From Drosophila miranda (Eukaryota; Arthropoda; Insecta; Diptera; Drosophilidae), in NCBI RefSeq assembly GCF_003369915.1, contig NW_022881603.1, forward strand, positions 36,851,124 to 36,915,123: a DNA stretch of 64,000 bases, in the 5' to 3' direction. Position numbers and translations under genes: made by a program. Positions 1 through 10,154 of the stretch are shown piece by piece. The notes beneath the pieces were generated by a model. It was given only the letters and a program-made list of their open reading frames with translations. It did not search any database and was not told the origin of the DNA. Position 1 is the first letter of the stretch. The number at the start of each line of letters is the position of its first letter.

Positions 1-189
1 TGAGATTAAAATAGTGCTCTTATTACTTTGATTTCCATTTTATTATACAGTCAAGGAAAAAAGTCAACATACAGCACCGATTTTTCAATATTTCGGGTTT
101 TCGCAATGAAAATTAAAAAAGTTGGTATGCCATTATTTAGGACACTTAAAGTTATTATTATTTCAGAAAAAAAACTTAAACAAAAATTA

Positions 190-965
190 TTAATATTTGG
201 TTGGTCCACCATTGGTATCTATTACAGCCTGTAGTCGTCGGGGCATCGATGCCACCAAATTTTCGGTTGTTGTGGGCGGAACTTCGGCCCAAGCTCGAAT
301 GAGGGCGGTTTTGAGGCTTTCCCCACTGCTGATGTTATACTTCCGTACCAATCTTTCTAAAATGTCCCAAAGATGTTAGATTGGGTTAAGGTCTGGAGAT
401 TGGGGTGGTGAACGAAGCTGTCTTGGGGCATAATACAGCAACCAATCACGCACAACATGTGCGGTGTGCTTTGGATCGTTGTCCTGTTGGAAGATCCAAC
501 TGCTTCCCAGGCTCAATGTATCCACCGATGTTTCCAAATTTTCTTCCAATATCTTCTTATACTGGAAGCGATCCATATTCCCTTCCACAAACACCAAATT
601 ACCTACTCCAGGCGACGCCATAGCGCCCCAAACCATTACACTACCACCTCCATGTTTGACGGTGGGTATTATGTTTATAGGGTCAAGAGCGGTGTTTGCC
701 TTTCTCCAAACTCTGGAACGGCCATCCCTTCCGAAAATGTTGTATTTACTTTCATCTGTAAATAAAACGCTTTTCCAAAAGTTTGGATCCTTATTTAAGT
801 GCGCTTTGGCGAATTCCAGGCGCAAAATCCGATTCTTTTCTGAAATCAATGGTTTCTTTCGTGGAACTCGGCTCTTGAAACCATCCTGTGCAAAAAATTG
901 GCAATTGTTTTTGGGTGCACAATGACTCCTGAACACTTTTCGATGTGTTCCGCCAATTTTGGAGC
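190..965 (-). pseudogene. Tc1-like DDE transposase, broken
   Basis: The reverse strand encodes most of a Tc1-family transposase, the enzyme that cuts and joins transposon ends at TA sites. Visible motifs are the first catalytic Asp in a VLFTDESKYN context, a GGGSVMVWGAM motif, the second Asp in QQDNDPKH, and SPDLNPI before the third catalytic position. In the 45.7 kb copy the second Asp and the Glu are separated by 34 residues, the DD34E signature of Tc1. Here the catalytic Glu codon has become TAA (near 376-378), and the N-terminal DNA-binding half is missing, replaced by the inverted arm. The frame downstream of that stop still reads to the normal C-terminus ending GGPTKY. The gene is inactive. 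Confidence 0.85.
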
Positions 966-1275
966 ACATCGGTGGATACATTGAGCCTGGGAAGCAGTTG
1001 GATCTTCCAACAGGACAACGATCCAAAGCACACCGCACATGTTGTGCGTGATTGGTTGCTGTATTATGCCCAGACCTTAACCCAATCCCAATCTTTGGGA
1101 CATTTTAGAATGATTGGTACGGAAGTATAACATCAGCAGTCGGGAAAGCCTCAAAACCGCCCTCATTCGAGCTTGGGCCGAAGTTCCGCCCACAACAACC
1201 GAAAATTTGGTGGCATCGATGCCCCGACGACTACAGGCTGTAATAGATGCCAATGGTGGACCAACCAAATATTAA
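966..1275 (+). pseudogene. Inverted duplicate of Tc1 transposase C-terminus
   Basis: This stretch repeats, on the opposite strand, the C-terminal third of the transposase read from 190-965, from the second catalytic Asp region (QQDNDPKH) to the same terminal GGPTKY and TAA at 1273-1275. A deletion near 1070-1095 removes the residues before SPDLNP and breaks the frame. It forms the right arm of the fold-back element. Confidence 0.8.
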
Positions 1276-1537
1276 AAGTATAAAAAGTATTAATATTAAG
1301 ATGACTTTGAGACTATAATACAAAAGCATGAGGCTGTATGTACACTTTTTTCCGTGAACATTTTATGTTTTTTCGTTGTAACTTTAGTATACATCATTTT
1401 TGTTTAAGTTTTTTTTCTGAAATAATAATAACTTTAAGTGTCCTAAATAATGGCATACCAACTTTTTTAATTTTCATTGCGAAAACCCGAAATATTACAA
1501 AATCGGTGCTGTATGTTGACTTTTTTCCTTGACTGTA

Positions 1538-2294
1538 TAAACAATAACTCATATATTTGATTGCGCGTTGTGTGTAGTTCTCCTCTCCTCTCCTTTCTTT
1601 AATATTCTTGGGCGAGAAAAGCGATTAAAAATACACCGACAACCGACAAGGCAGGCAGAGCGAGAATTGACAGGCGGCGGCGGCAGCGGCGAACCGACAC
1701 CGACAGAGAGGGGAGTGTGTGCGTGCGTGAGCGAGCAAGCGCAGCGTTGCCAGCAGCATTTATTTAGCTAACTTAACCGATGACATCGTAAATTCACGGA
1801 AAAGCAGGTAGGACAAAAGCAATTAAGCATTGACCTTCCATGGGGCAGAATCGGGGTAAACCTTGGCGTTTCAAACCGATTGAATGTATGTGGTTTTAAC
1901 AGGAATTTAATTTTACAAAGTAGGGCGTGTGTTCTTGCTGCTGGCAATGCTCTTGCCGTGACGTTGTTTGTTTTAGTTTTTTTACCCCAATAAACACACG
2001 CACACACTTGTATTTATTCGGCGAATTTCGTGGGGTGTCTACTGCATTTATTGATACATATTCCAGGCTCTGTCGCAGCTGTCTAAAGACGTATTCTCTT
2101 TCTCGACACTTGACACACACTTGATAAAGTTGAATGCTTATTTTTGCTTACTTTTATTATTCACTTTTATTTTCATACTTGCAATGGTAAACAGACACTC
2201 AGAAATATACCGAAACTACGTCACAAATTTCAAAATATGCCGAAAATATACTGACGTATTATTTGTATTCAAGCTGAATCAAATTGCTTTCGGT
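1538..2294. other. Single-copy-like flank upstream of mars, split from it by the I element
   Basis: No convincing coding region. The stretch has a CT-rich tract (1579-1600), a GGC-rich block (1673-1693), CA-rich sequence near 1995-2010, and a possible splice donor CAG|GT at 1806-1810. It ends in the 12-bp sequence ATTGCTTTCGGT (2283-2294), which reappears, with one mismatch here, after the I-element poly(A) at 8911-8922. Before the I insertion this flank was therefore contiguous with the mars upstream region. A promoter or noncoding first exon of mars or of a neighbour is possible but not shown. A near-identical copy lies at 46411-47127, where a block near 46600 is deleted. Confidence 0.6.
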
Positions 2295-2507
2295 CACTTC
2301 CTTTTCATCAGCGAGCGAGACCGGTCGTGTTTTTTCTTAACAGTCTGAAAAGTGACTTTTTCCAAGCAACAAAGGCTTAATTAAAAGTGATTGTAAAAAT
2401 TGGATCATTGTTTATTTCATACAAATCTTCATCAATATATAAATTATTCCTCTTTTAATTTCCCAAAGGAGAGGTAAGTCTTTGGCAATCTGGTTAAACC
2501 AGCAAGT

Positions 2508-4091
2508 ATGGCGGACGCCGGTCACTCGGTGTCTGCCAAATTGAAACCCCCTGATCAGGTGGCAAAAAGCGGCAAAATTCAAACCCAAAAAACAATAGCA
2601 AAAAACTTCAGTGCTTTGTGTTCAGGTGTGAAAGAGGACATATTCGACAGCTTGACTGACGAAAAGTACCCAGCAAAAAAGATGCGCAAGGAACAAAAAA
2701 GCGACAACACCAATACAGACATAAATAACAAAATGCTGATAGACGATGACAGTAACAAAATGGTGGAGGCTTCTGACGGTGTGACCGTTCACAATTCTCA
2801 CACAAATGCCATAAATGGTTTTACTGGAAATACTGAAATGACTAAAACACTGAATAAAAATACTAATCCGATTATAAACCCATCAAATGTAGGTATCGAA
2901 AGAGAAACAGTGTTGTATAGTGAGTGCCTAATCGGTGATGCGGCTGTACTAGTATCGACTAAGAACAGTACCATCTTCGAAAACAAAAACACCAAAAATG
3001 GCTTATTCTTTTTTGAAAAAATAAGACACCTTAAAATCAAAGGAATTAAAGAAATCGTAGCTCTTGCGCCACTCTATACAAGATTTATTTTAAGGTTTTC
3101 AGCGAAGCAAATGATTTAGTTTTAAATGAGGAGTTAAAAAAAATGAATTTAGTGATATTTATACCAAAAGGCTATGTGGAATCCTATGGAGTAATTAAAG
3201 GGGTGCCCCTCGGTTTTTCTGAGAATGAAATTATGGATAATATTACTTCTAACATAAAAATTAAGTCAATTGAAAGATTAGCAAGAAGGCAGAAAATTAC
3301 AACCGATGACAACAACGAAACATTCAAGCTCATACCATTAGAAACAGTCAAAATTGGTTTTGAGGGTTCAGACATCCCAGAAAAGGTATCTCTTTTTGGG
3401 ATATGTGGGATGAAAGTAAGCATATATGTTCCCAGAGTAAGGCAATGTTATAATTGTGGCAGACTTGGTCACACTTCGACCAGATGCAAATCAGCTAGGA
3501 GGTGCTATAAATGCGGAGTCGAGGAGTGCAATGGGTCGTGCACTGGTCTCAAGTGTATCCTTTGCAATGGGAAAAATCACTCAGCTAGGGACAGACTGAT
3601 AGGCCCAGTATGGGAAAAGGAGATGGACATTAACAAAATAATGACAATCAAAAAAATCGCGCGTAAGGAAAAGCACTTACTCAATCCATCAAAATTTTTC
3701 GCTGTTAGATAATTATGAAAAAAACTATCCAAAACTAGACATAAATGAGGAAAATGTTCAAACCAAAAACGTTAAAGCAAATGAAGTTTTAAAAAAACAC
3801 AGTTATGCGAGCAGGTTAGTGCAGAGACCTTTGGTTCCTGCACAAAAACCCCACTATCACTTAGAATCATATACCAGCGATTCTAGTAATCACGTACCAT
3901 TTTTTGAAAACAAAGAACTAAAAGAAAACAAATTTACCATTCAACAGATGGTTGACATGTTGTCTCGTTTAGTCGACTCAAATGATGTGTCACATCCATC
4001 AAAAAAAGTGACCAGTACAATTTGGTACAATATGGAACATAATGCAGACAGAAAAATGAACAAACAGAGAGAAACGAACCTTTTTAAATAA
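2508..4091 (+). pseudogene. I-like element ORF1 (gag-like nucleic-acid-binding protein), frameshifted
   Basis: ORF1 of such elements makes an RNA-binding chaperone protein that coats element RNA. The open frame starts with ATG at 2508 (MADAGHSVSAK), is frameshifted near 3060-3080, and continues in another frame to about 3665, where it shifts again before the final segment ending at 4091. The middle part has zinc-knuckle motifs (CYNCGRLGHTSTRC, then CYKCG and CILCNGKNHSA). The first frameshift is also present in copy B at 47341, so it predates the duplication. The second lies at a site where the two copies differ (GGAAAAG against GAAGTGCTTAG). ORF2 begins 2 bases after this frame ends. Confidence 0.75.
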
Positions 4092-4093
4092 AT

Positions 4094-7000
4094 ATGAAAT
4101 TTTTACAACATAACATTCAATCTATTAAAGCCAATAAAAACGACCTAGTATTCTACTTAAACAATGAAAACTTCGACTTTGCTTTCCGTTTTAGGAAACT
4201 AGATAACTTCAATATGTTAGAAAAACATAGAGAGGACGGTTATGGAGGAGTGGCGATTGCCTACAAAAAAGAATTAAGAGTTAAAAGACTGATATATGAG
4301 ACAGAGAAAGATATAATTATAGCAAGAACCATCAACAACAAAGATAAATTTCTTATCACCTCAGTATATTTTGAACCTTTGTTGTCTCTTGCATCCTTCA
4401 AGCAAGCGATTAACAATCTCCTTGAATATTTAGATGCATTCGGAAAAGTCATAATTGCAGGAGATTTTAACGCAAGACATACCTTTTCTGGAGACAGAAC
4501 CAACAGTGGAAAGGGAACTTTTCTCATGCAAGCTATGTCAAATGCTGGCTACAGTCTAGCAAATGACCACAGTCTCACATTCAGAAGACACATCGACTCA
4601 ACATCAGGGTCTGTACTCGATTTAACTTTCACAAAGGGTATTCATATAGAGAATTGGAAATGCGAAAAGTTTTTCCTAGGAGGCAGCCACCATCACCCAA
4701 TAACCTTTGAAACAGCAGGATATCAACACAAACTCAAAACTTTCCTTGCCAAAAACAGGCTACTGAAAAAGCTAAGCCAGTTTGAGGCCGACAAAGATAT
4801 GGATAATTTAGCGAAGAACATCCACCAGGAAATAAAAGCAGCTACTTATGAAATCAAAAACAAATGTCCAAAATTATGGTGGGACGAGAATTTAGCCAAA
4901 TTATTCAGGGAGTTTGCAGAGTCGCAGAAGAAGGCAGCTTCAGAACCCTCCTTTCAAAATTATTGTTCTGCTGTTAACCTCAAGGTTAAATGGAAAAAAT
5001 CTGTTAAAATTGCCAAAAGAACTAGCTATGCCAGGAAGTTAACAGAGTTAAATGTAAAATCGAACTCAAGAGAAGCCTGGAGATTCCTCAGAAATCTAAA
5101 AAACTGTCAAGAGGACACCCCAGAAATTTTCGACCCTGACAAAGCTGGGCCATACCTGGAATTCCTTAACGAACAAATAACCTCAGAAGCAAAGGATGTA
5201 GACGAAGAAATGTACTCAACCAAGAACAATGAAAATCCTTTCTTTTCCTTGGAAGAGTTAGAGGCTGTGTTAGTCAGAAACAGAAAAACGGCAGGAGGAA
5301 TAGATCACATCACATACGAGATGCTGAGTGCTCTTAACACTAGTATAAAGACAGAACTTGTACATTTTTACAACCGTCGAGTGGCTATGTGCGATTTCCC
5401 AGTCGAATGGAGATCTATCAGAATTGTACCAATACCGAAAAAAAACATGGATCTGACTGACTTAAAACATTTTCGACCCATATCCCTCATTTCGGTTCTA
5501 GCCAAGACAGTAAATGGCATGGTGAAAGCCAGGCTGGAAAAGCATATACAAGAAAACAAGATTATACCCTACAGATCTTATGCATACCAAAAAAACAAGT
5601 CTGCAGCGATGTGCATAAATGATGTCATCAATGTGGTAGCGGCAAAGAAAAAGGACAAGGAACACGTTACTCTTGTGGTTGTTGACCTCAACAATGCCTA
5701 CAATTGTGTCAACCTGAAATTCTTAAAAAGACTAATGGAAAATGAGTGTTTTCCTAAAACATACATTGACTGGATCATCAGTTTTATGTCTATGAGACTA
5801 CTGAAAATAGGGGAAGCTGTTCAGGTAGTTCAGGGAGGAATCCCACAGGGCTCTTGTCTGTCGCCCCTCCTTTTTAATGTATACACAAAAAGACTACATC
5901 AGATCTGTGATAGAAATACTCATATGATGCAATTTGCAGATGACTTCGTTATAATCTCTCACAACAGAGAGTTTACTGTAGCGGTTGAAAACCGTAATAA
6001 AAAACTAAATGACTTTAACCTTCTATGTGGTGATCTCGGTTTTACCTTCAATCCAAGCAAATCTGCAGCAATGAATGTAGGAAAAAGACAGGTCAGAGCG
6101 GTAAATATTTCTGTTAGAAATGTGCCTATACCAAATCGAAAAGATATCCGTTTCTTAGGCAGACTGATTAGCGCAAACATGTCAAATGTCAGTCATGTAA
6201 AAATGGTTAAAGAACAAACAAAACGAGGGGGAACGTTGTGAGTTGCTGCGGACACCGCAACTCTACGGTTATACCCGATACTAAGTCAGTATGGCTCTCC
6301 TCCGGCAGACGCCGCTAATATTAAACGACACGACAAAGAGTGCGTGCGAGAGAGACTGAAAATCAGTCTGAGCGTGACGTCGGGCGCTGCGTAGCCACTG
6401 CAAATTGATTTGTTCCTATTGGCTATAAAAATGATCTGATCTGATCCAGATTCAGCAATCTGATAGATATGGTCATTATCTATGATTCTGCGTTCTTAGT
6501 TTTCTCGAATGTGCAATATTGTGGATGCAACAGATTTTCGTCCTTTGGGGGGGCGGAAGGGGGTGGGGCGAAATTTTGAGATACACGTTTTATAGTAAGA
6601 TCTAACAGGAGTGCGGATACCAAATTTGGTTACTCTAGCCTTAATAGTCTCTGAGATTTTTGAATATCCTCAGATTTTCGTCCTTTGCGGGGGCGGAAGG
6701 GGGTGTGGCGAAATTTTGAAACAAACTCGTCTCGGTCCGATATATTAGGAGTGTGGATACCAAATTTGGTTGCTCTAGCTTTTGTAGTCTCTGAGATCTA
6801 GGCGCTAATGTTTTACTCTAAGCAAAGCCGCCTATGCTACTTGTGTGTTAGAGAGAGACAGGGCGAGAAAAAAATGAAATTGTTTTCTTGATGCTGGCTA
6901 TAATAATAATACGATCCAATTCAGATTCCGCAGTCTTAAAGATATGGTCATTCTCTACAATTCTACGTTTTTGGTTTTCTCATATCTTTAAAATTGTGGA

Positions 7001-8633
7001 TGCCACAGACTTTCGTACTTTGTGGGGGCGGAAGTGGGCGGGGCGAAGTTTTGAAATATTTTTGTAGCAGTGACATATCACAGAAGTCTGGAACCAAAAC
7101 ATCGTTGCTCTAGCTCTTATAGTCTTTGACCACTAGGCGCTGAAGGGGACGGACAGACGGACAGACGGACGGACGGACAGACAGACAGGGCTCAATCGAC
7201 TCGGCTATTGATGCTGATCAAGAATATATATACTTTATGGGGTCGGAAACGATTCCTTCTGGACGTTACACACATCCACTTTTACCACAAATCTAATATA
7301 CCCCAATACTCATTTTGAGTATCGGGTATAAAAATGCAACAGACTCCTCCAGCTTGCGACTACTATCAAATCAGGTCTAAAACCTAAAACAAGTACCAAC
7401 ATCTTCAAAGCTTTTATTAGAACAAAACAAGAATATGCTATCACAAGTTTTTCAGACATGGGATCTGGAGCAAGTAAAGATATAGAAATAGCGCAAGCTA
7501 AATCACTCAGAAGGTGTGTTGGGGTGCCACCTGACACAAGCAAACACGAAATTTTTGTCCTCGCTGGTGTAATGCCACCTGTTTTCAGAGCGAAATGGCT
7601 TACAGCCAAAGAACTGCTTAAAATTAAAAGGTTCAATCCAACAATGTTTGACGAGCTAATACGCTCAAAAGCGGATACGAGTTACACACGTACTTTAAGA
7701 GAATTTAATTCCATCTTTGTAAACACTCAAGAATGTGATAGTGTTAACACATGTAACAAAATCCATGTATTAGATAAATTTTTAACTAAGGGTAAAGAAG
7801 AATACTCGAATGAAGAAATAAAAACTATATTTAATGAGATTCTGAACAAGTACAGAAAGGACGACTGGAACATTCTATCAACAGATGCCTCAGTTACAGA
7901 AAGTACATGTGGCATAGGAATAGTAGAATGGCCTAGTGGAAATATCCACAAGTACAAAATAGAAAACAGATTATCCTCAGTAGGTGTCGAACTCGTAGGA
8001 CTTAAAAAGGCCTGCGAACTATGTCTTAAATATAATTACAAAAAGGCTTTGATTTTAAGTGATGGATTAGGAGCTATTAATTTAATTAAAAATAAGAATA
8101 CAGACTCGTACCTAGTGAATGATATTCACAACATAATTAACCAATCAGACATTCAGAAACTTGACATTCTATGGGTCCCTGGTCACAAGGGTGTGGCCAT
8201 CAACGAAAAGACTGACATAGCAGCAAAGGCTGCTACAAGTGAGGGGTTTACAATAAATATAAAATACAGCTACAAGGAGGCTCAAAGAGAAATTAGGAAC
8301 TTTTTAGTTTACAAATGGAATGAGGACTACAGGACGAAGTGTAGGACGAAGGGATCCAGCCAAATAGACATATTTCCAGACATACCCAGTAAACCCTGGC
8401 ATTTTTCTCTTAAATGGAATGCTAAAAGCATCAAGACCATTAACAGACTTATGACGGGACACACATACGACAAAGTCTTCCTACACAGAATCAAAGCAAT
8501 TGACTCAAATATCTGCGAAACGTGCAATGTAACTGAATATGCCGAACACCTGATCTTCGATTGCCAAAGATTTGCCGGGCTCAGAAGGAAATTCAAAATC
8601 TTTAAATATTATAACAATTTACATCAATTATAA
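4094..8633 (+). pseudogene. I-like element ORF2: endonuclease, reverse transcriptase, RNase H; split by DINE
   Basis: ORF2 encodes the enzyme that nicks target DNA and copies element RNA into it. In order: an APE-type endonuclease (KFLQHNIQS; AGDFNARH; SVLDLTF), a reverse transcriptase (KTAGGID; HFRPISLIS; VDLNNAYNCV; GIPQGSCLSPLLFN; catalytic FADDF near 5933-5947), an RNase H (ILSTDAS; IVEWP; VELVGL; ILSDGLGA; VPGHKGVAINEKTD), and a terminal CETC-H-C finger. A DINE (6223-7330) interrupts it; the frame resumes at about 7331 as KCNRLLQLATT. A 27-bp deletion near 4183 removes the endonuclease catalytic Glu segment (AEVFSH in copy B). The usual SDH triad reads SHH. At the C-terminus a shorter A-run ends the frame early (LHQL) compared with copy B. 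Inactive. Confidence 0.85.
6223..7330 (-). mobile_element. DINE-1/Helentron-type element D1, inside I copy A ORF2
   Basis: A non-autonomous Helitron-like element. Hallmarks are a short hairpin near one end (GTTGC...GCAAC, 6242-6261), a 13-bp subterminal repeat TATACCCGATACT (6270-6282) matching in inverse AGTATCGGGTATA at the other end (7318-7330), a long palindromic hairpin at that end (7297-7330), and a GGAC/AGAC microsatellite (about 7148-7188), the reverse of the GTCY array typical of DINE-1. There is no target duplication and the host ORF resumes in frame after it, as expected for Helitron insertion. It contains no coding sequence. GA-rich motifs lie at 6348-6360 and 6851-6872. Confidence 0.85.
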
Positions 8634-8922
8634 ATAAAAAAAAGAGCCGCTACATCTCAGAGAACTGGCAATCTTCATCAAAACTGCTGACTTAAACTTT
8701 TGACCCCTTTTTTCTTCATCATGTTATAAAGTAATTTCAGTTTATTTTCTAAAACAGTTAAGTAATTTTCCTCTTTTTTTTATATACCGACCTGTCAAAC
8801 TCGCCAAACTACATCACCAGTATCTGATCAATGTGGCTACAGTGCTACGATCAAATATCCGATCATCCTTGAGATGATTTAAAAAAAAAAAAAACAAAAA
8901 ACAAAAAAATATTGCTTTTGGT

Positions 8923-10154
8923 TGAATACTAGCTAGAAACGACTATCAGCACTGAACACATATTTTTAACCGATAATCTAATCAATTTTATATAAAAGTG
9001 GCTAATTTTAAGTACCATCTTTATTGGCATTGCTTATAAAATAAGGTTTCAATAAAAAATGTCAACAATTTCCACTAAGTTTATTTCTTTACATGGTAAC
9101 TACCCATTTGCTACATATTAAAATCATTTTTATAAAGGGGAATATGTGTACTTTTCAAAATTGTTGGCCCGTTCTTTTCCATATAAGCCCCATGGAAGCG
9201 CCAGTGTGAAAAACCCCCGTTATGCATATTTTTACATTCCTTTTTTTATATTTTTGAAAACATTGAGATTTTGATGGCAAGTGATCAAGATTTCGATGAT
9301 TTCCCGCATTAATAATCGATGTGGCTCTAAATTGCATTTTTACACGACTTCTACATTGGGGCATTGGCTAAGAGGGTGAGTGCATAACCTTAATATACTG
9401 GAAAATACTATGGAAAGTATTTTTATATTTTGCAAGGTGTGTGAACCAGACATTGTGGCAAGAAAATTAGTGTACTAAGTGACTTGGCGATAAAATATAC
9501 GGTCTGAAATATGCCACATATACCCACTTAAGACCCCTCTATTTAAACAGTCATTGTAGATACCTCCTATCCCTTCTTTTACTCACAAAAAAAAAACCCA
9601 CTATATCCACGATTTTCACTATTTTCGGTGCAATATTGAAATTCCCCTTTGGCATACAATGGGCTAATCGTTCTGTGATTTGATATTATTAGCTTGCTAG
9701 GACTTTATAGCTGAACATGAAGTTTATCCGATTGATAGATTATTTTTCTAAAATAGTAGCCAACTTTTGCTAGTCATTCTTATTGGATTTGTTTAGAATT
9801 TTCACGAGTTTTCAAAGTGAAAATTTTGAAAAATATACCGCTAAAAATTATTGTGTAAAAAAAGCACTACCTTTAAAAAACCTGCACACAAAATACCAGA
9901 TTAAATTGTTAAACAAATTCCAAGTCCCCAATCTATCAAAAAAAGTTTCCTTGCCAGGTAAAAAAGAGGTAAATATTATTATTATTAGTATTATTTTCCG
10001 CGGTCTAACTCGAGTTGTTATCCAGTTTAAATAAAGGGGCTTAAGTGGGCTAAGTTCGTTTTTTCATCGGTATGGCACGCTGAAAAGGCGCCATTCTTAA
10101 GAAGCGTCCCTCCATTTTTTTTAAACTCCTAAATAATTACTGCTCGACGTCATA
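8923..10154 (+). other. mars upstream flank, copy 1
   Basis: AT-rich sequence between the I-element target duplication and the mars start. It probably holds the mars promoter and 5' UTR, but I see no certain TATA or initiator. An 83-codon open frame at 9783-10034 is present in most copies but has a simple, lysine- and asparagine-rich composition and no recognisable domain. It is probably not a gene. A GGCGCCATT motif sits at 10088-10096, about 60 bp before the ATG. Confidence 0.5.

Larger units (their letters stand above)
48..1535 (-). mobile_element. Tc1-type DNA transposon, fold-back derivative
   Basis: The ends are inverted copies of about 140 bp that begin CAGTCAAGGAAAAAAGTCAA and are flanked by TA dinucleotides (46-47 and 1536-1537), the Tc1/mariner target duplication. 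The inverted similarity goes well past the terminal repeats. The left arm (48 to about 537) and right arm (about 966-1535) both carry the transposase C-terminal part in opposite directions, leaving a unique centre of about 430 bp. The element is therefore a long-armed fold-back form and cannot encode transposase. A second, half-length copy in the opposite orientation lies at 45727-46408. Confidence 0.85.
2295..8910 (+). mobile_element. I-like non-LTR retrotransposon, copy A (carries a DINE)
   Basis: A LINE-type element with 5' UTR (2295-2507), gag-like ORF1, ORF2 with endonuclease, reverse transcriptase and RNase H, and an A-rich 3' tail ending at 8910. It is bounded by 12-bp target duplications (2283-2294 ATTGCTTTCGGT; 8911-8922 ATTGCTTTTGGT). 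Without the 1.1-kb DINE at 6223-7330 it is about 5.5 kb, a normal size for the I group. The RNase H domain and zinc-knuckle ORF1 point to the I clade. The poly(A) tail differs from the TAA repeats of the classical I factor, so clade placement is approximate. The frameshifts and the inserted DINE make it inactive. Confidence 0.8.

Noticed and set aside
7140..7190. GGACGGACAGACAGAC array as a possible CRISPR or independent satellite
   Set aside because: It is the internal GTCY-type microsatellite of the DINE; there are no spacers and it always sits in the same place in the element.
2295..8910. Assignment to the jockey clade because of the poly(A) tail
   Set aside because: The RNase H domain after the reverse transcriptase and the ORF1 knuckles favour the I group; tail type alone is not decisive.
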